DNA of 59,106 bases from Brevundimonas sp. UBA4553. Lineage in GTDB: Bacteria; Pseudomonadota; Alphaproteobacteria; Caulobacterales; Caulobacteraceae. Within the stretch, counting starts at the first letter, position 1; every line of letters starts with the position of its first letter. Below the pieces are notes generated by a model that saw only the letters and a program-made list of their open reading frames with translations, ran no database searches and was not told the DNA's origin. The stretch is from positions 1 through 59,106 of the forward strand of contig NZ_DGLD01000023.1 in assembly GCF_002387245.1 (NCBI RefSeq). Reading direction: 5' to 3'. The position numbers and the translations under genes were made by a program. Positions 58,339 through 59,106 of this stretch are shown here, piece after piece.

Positions 58339-58479
58339 TCAGGTCGCAGGCATCCACACCGCTCGGCTAAGCGGAATAAGAATTACCGAAAGAAGAAGGA
58401 GGCCGAGCGACAGCACGCGCAGATCGGCCGCCGCTTTCGCGGGGCTCAGGATCGCAGCAGTGGCGGCGCGGTGGGACAA
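58339..58479 (-). CDS. ilvL: Branched-chain leader peptide controlling the ilv-leu operon
   Basis: A 46-residue reading frame from TTG 58479 to TGA 58339, with AAAGG seven bases before the TTG. An alternative TTG lies five codons earlier (58494). Residues 20-41 hold 14 Leu/Val/Ile, including the run LGLLLLSVILIPL with five successive branched-chain or near-successive Leu codons. The gene product has no other feature and is probably only a translation sensor. Inside its 3' part CCGCT (58374-58370) can pair with AGCGG (58363-58359); GAGCGG (58364-58359) can instead pair with CCGCTC (58308-58303), the 5' arm of the terminator. A ribosome stalled on the Leu/Val/Ile codons would free that segment and prevent termination. 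Confidence 0.8.
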   Translation of the reverse strand: MSHRAATAAILSPAKAAADLRVLSLGLLLLSVILIPLSRAVWMPAT

Positions 58480-58547
58480 GGGAAAACCTTTCAACTGGGC
58501 GCTCTTATGCCGTCATGGATGCTGCAGCGCAACCCAAATGAGTTCCT

Positions 58548-58577
58548 GAGTGGAATAAAAATGCGTTTGGACGTCAA
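58548..58577 (-). promoter_or_regulatory. Possible promoter of the ilv-leu operon
   Basis: TTGACG at 58577-58572 on the minus strand is a good -35 match, followed by an AT-rich stretch, but no clear -10 is placed at 16-18 bases. Offered only as the best candidate upstream of the leader. Confidence 0.25.
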
Positions 58578-58579
58578 AA

Positions 58580-59060
58580 GCGTCGATTTCACGCGATCGC
58601 TCCGCGCCAAATGTCGCTGGGCGCAACTTTTCACCGGAAGGGCGCGTGGCCGGCCAGGTCGCGGCTCGCGCAGTGCTATCGAGACGGGCGAGGCGTGCTG
58701 CATCGCGGCGGCGCGCCGGTTGCTGCGCGGGGCGCATAGGCATGATCTGCGGGCGACCCGTGCATAAAGCGCCTTTGACCGGGGTTCTGCGAGATAGTTT
58801 GCGCGATCGTCATTTGGCGGCTTGTGCGCCCGGGCGACCGTCCGTATAGACGCCGCTCGCTCGGAGACGGGCTGGCCCAGCGGCCTTGGAGACTGGTTCT
58901 TCGAGGTTCTGGCGGCAAAGAAGTTGAAAAACCTCTTGCCTCCGTAGGGCCGGTTCGCTAATCTCCGCGCTTCGATCGATTCGATGATTTGCCGCGGCGA
59001 GAGGCTTGCTTTTCGCGACGGTTTTCTTCGGTCTTGAGGGTTTCGGCTCTCGGGTTCGGG
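58580..59060. other. Long noncoding stretch at the right edge
   Basis: No convincing protein or tRNA gene; open frames here are short and without family resemblance. The composition shifts to a T-rich, lower-GC stretch from about 58910. Together with the promoter that follows, this looks like the upstream region of a strongly expressed transcript starting just outside the window. Confidence 0.4.
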
Positions 59061-59076
59061 AAGTTTCAGAAGTCGG

Positions 59077-59105
59077 TTGACAAGGGGTTTGGCCTTCTTT
59101 AGATA
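59077..59105 (+). promoter_or_regulatory. Strong sigma-70 type promoter reading out of the window
   Basis: TTGACA (59077-59082), a 17-base spacer and TAGATA (59100-59105): perfect -35, five of six in the -10, ideal spacing. This is much closer to consensus than other promoters here and suits an rRNA operon, but the transcript lies beyond the last base. Confidence 0.7.
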
Positions 59106-59106
59106 G

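Noticed and set aside
58491..58743. 70- and 76-codon minus-strand frames upstream of the ilv leader
   Set aside because: No ribosome site or branched-chain codon run; the downstream leader frame fits far better.
58865..58945. Possible tRNA-like sequence with GGCCCAGCGGCC
   Set aside because: I could not fold a cloverleaf with a T-loop and acceptor stem.

Overview
The window is high-GC, densely coded bacterial chromosome. The presence of ChpT (the histidine phosphotransferase of the alphaproteobacterial CtrA cell-cycle phosphorelay), together with a TonB-dependent receptor, an OmpP1/FadL porin and the overall protein style, points to an alphaproteobacterium of the Caulobacterales, most like Brevundimonas. 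That placement is inference from protein recognition, not a database search. I see no insertion sequence, prophage, CRISPR array, tRNA or rRNA inside the window. The genes look like ordinary core genome with compact, translationally coupled operons.

Layout. 0-9 kb: a sugar-nucleotide epimerase, a membrane-anchored M28 peptidase, a TonB-dependent receptor, a secreted 5'-nucleotidase-like phosphoesterase, then a signalling cluster chpT-cheY-cheR. 9-19 kb: cysQ, a degenerate aldo/keto reductase next to bolA, a radC-acetyltransferase pair, map, a CinA-like protein, a FadL-type porin, an RhlE-type RNA helicase with a long untranslated leader, and a divergent SDR/HxlR pair. 19-26 kb: a bacterial non-homologous end-joining set (ku and a three-domain ligD) split by an MFS exporter and its divergent LysR regulator. 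25.7-33 kb: ammonium assimilation, transcribed gltD-gltB-amt, with ligD downstream on the same strand. 33-41 kb: an M16 peptidase, a membrane PQQ glucose dehydrogenase and proB-proA. 41-48 kb: a complete RND efflux operon (adaptor, pump, outer-membrane channel) with a divergent TetR regulator and two matching operator-like inverted repeats between them.

48-58.5 kb holds the most interesting unit: one minus-strand series ilvD-ilvC-ilvG-ilvM-leuA-ilvE-leuC-leuD-leuB, carrying nearly the whole valine/isoleucine/leucine pathway. Upstream of ilvD I find a short reading frame packed with Leu, Val and Ile codons, followed by a perfect rho-independent terminator and competing hairpin arms, i.e. a classical transcription attenuator. 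In the same cluster LeuA ends before the leucine-sensing regulatory domain, and the acetolactate synthase small subunit is the short, IlvM-like kind. Together these suggest that branched-chain amino acid flux is controlled here mainly by attenuation rather than by leucine feedback on LeuA.

The right edge ends exactly at a near-consensus promoter (TTGACA, 17 bases, TAGATA) that reads out of the window. Its strength and setting suggest a stable RNA operon just beyond.
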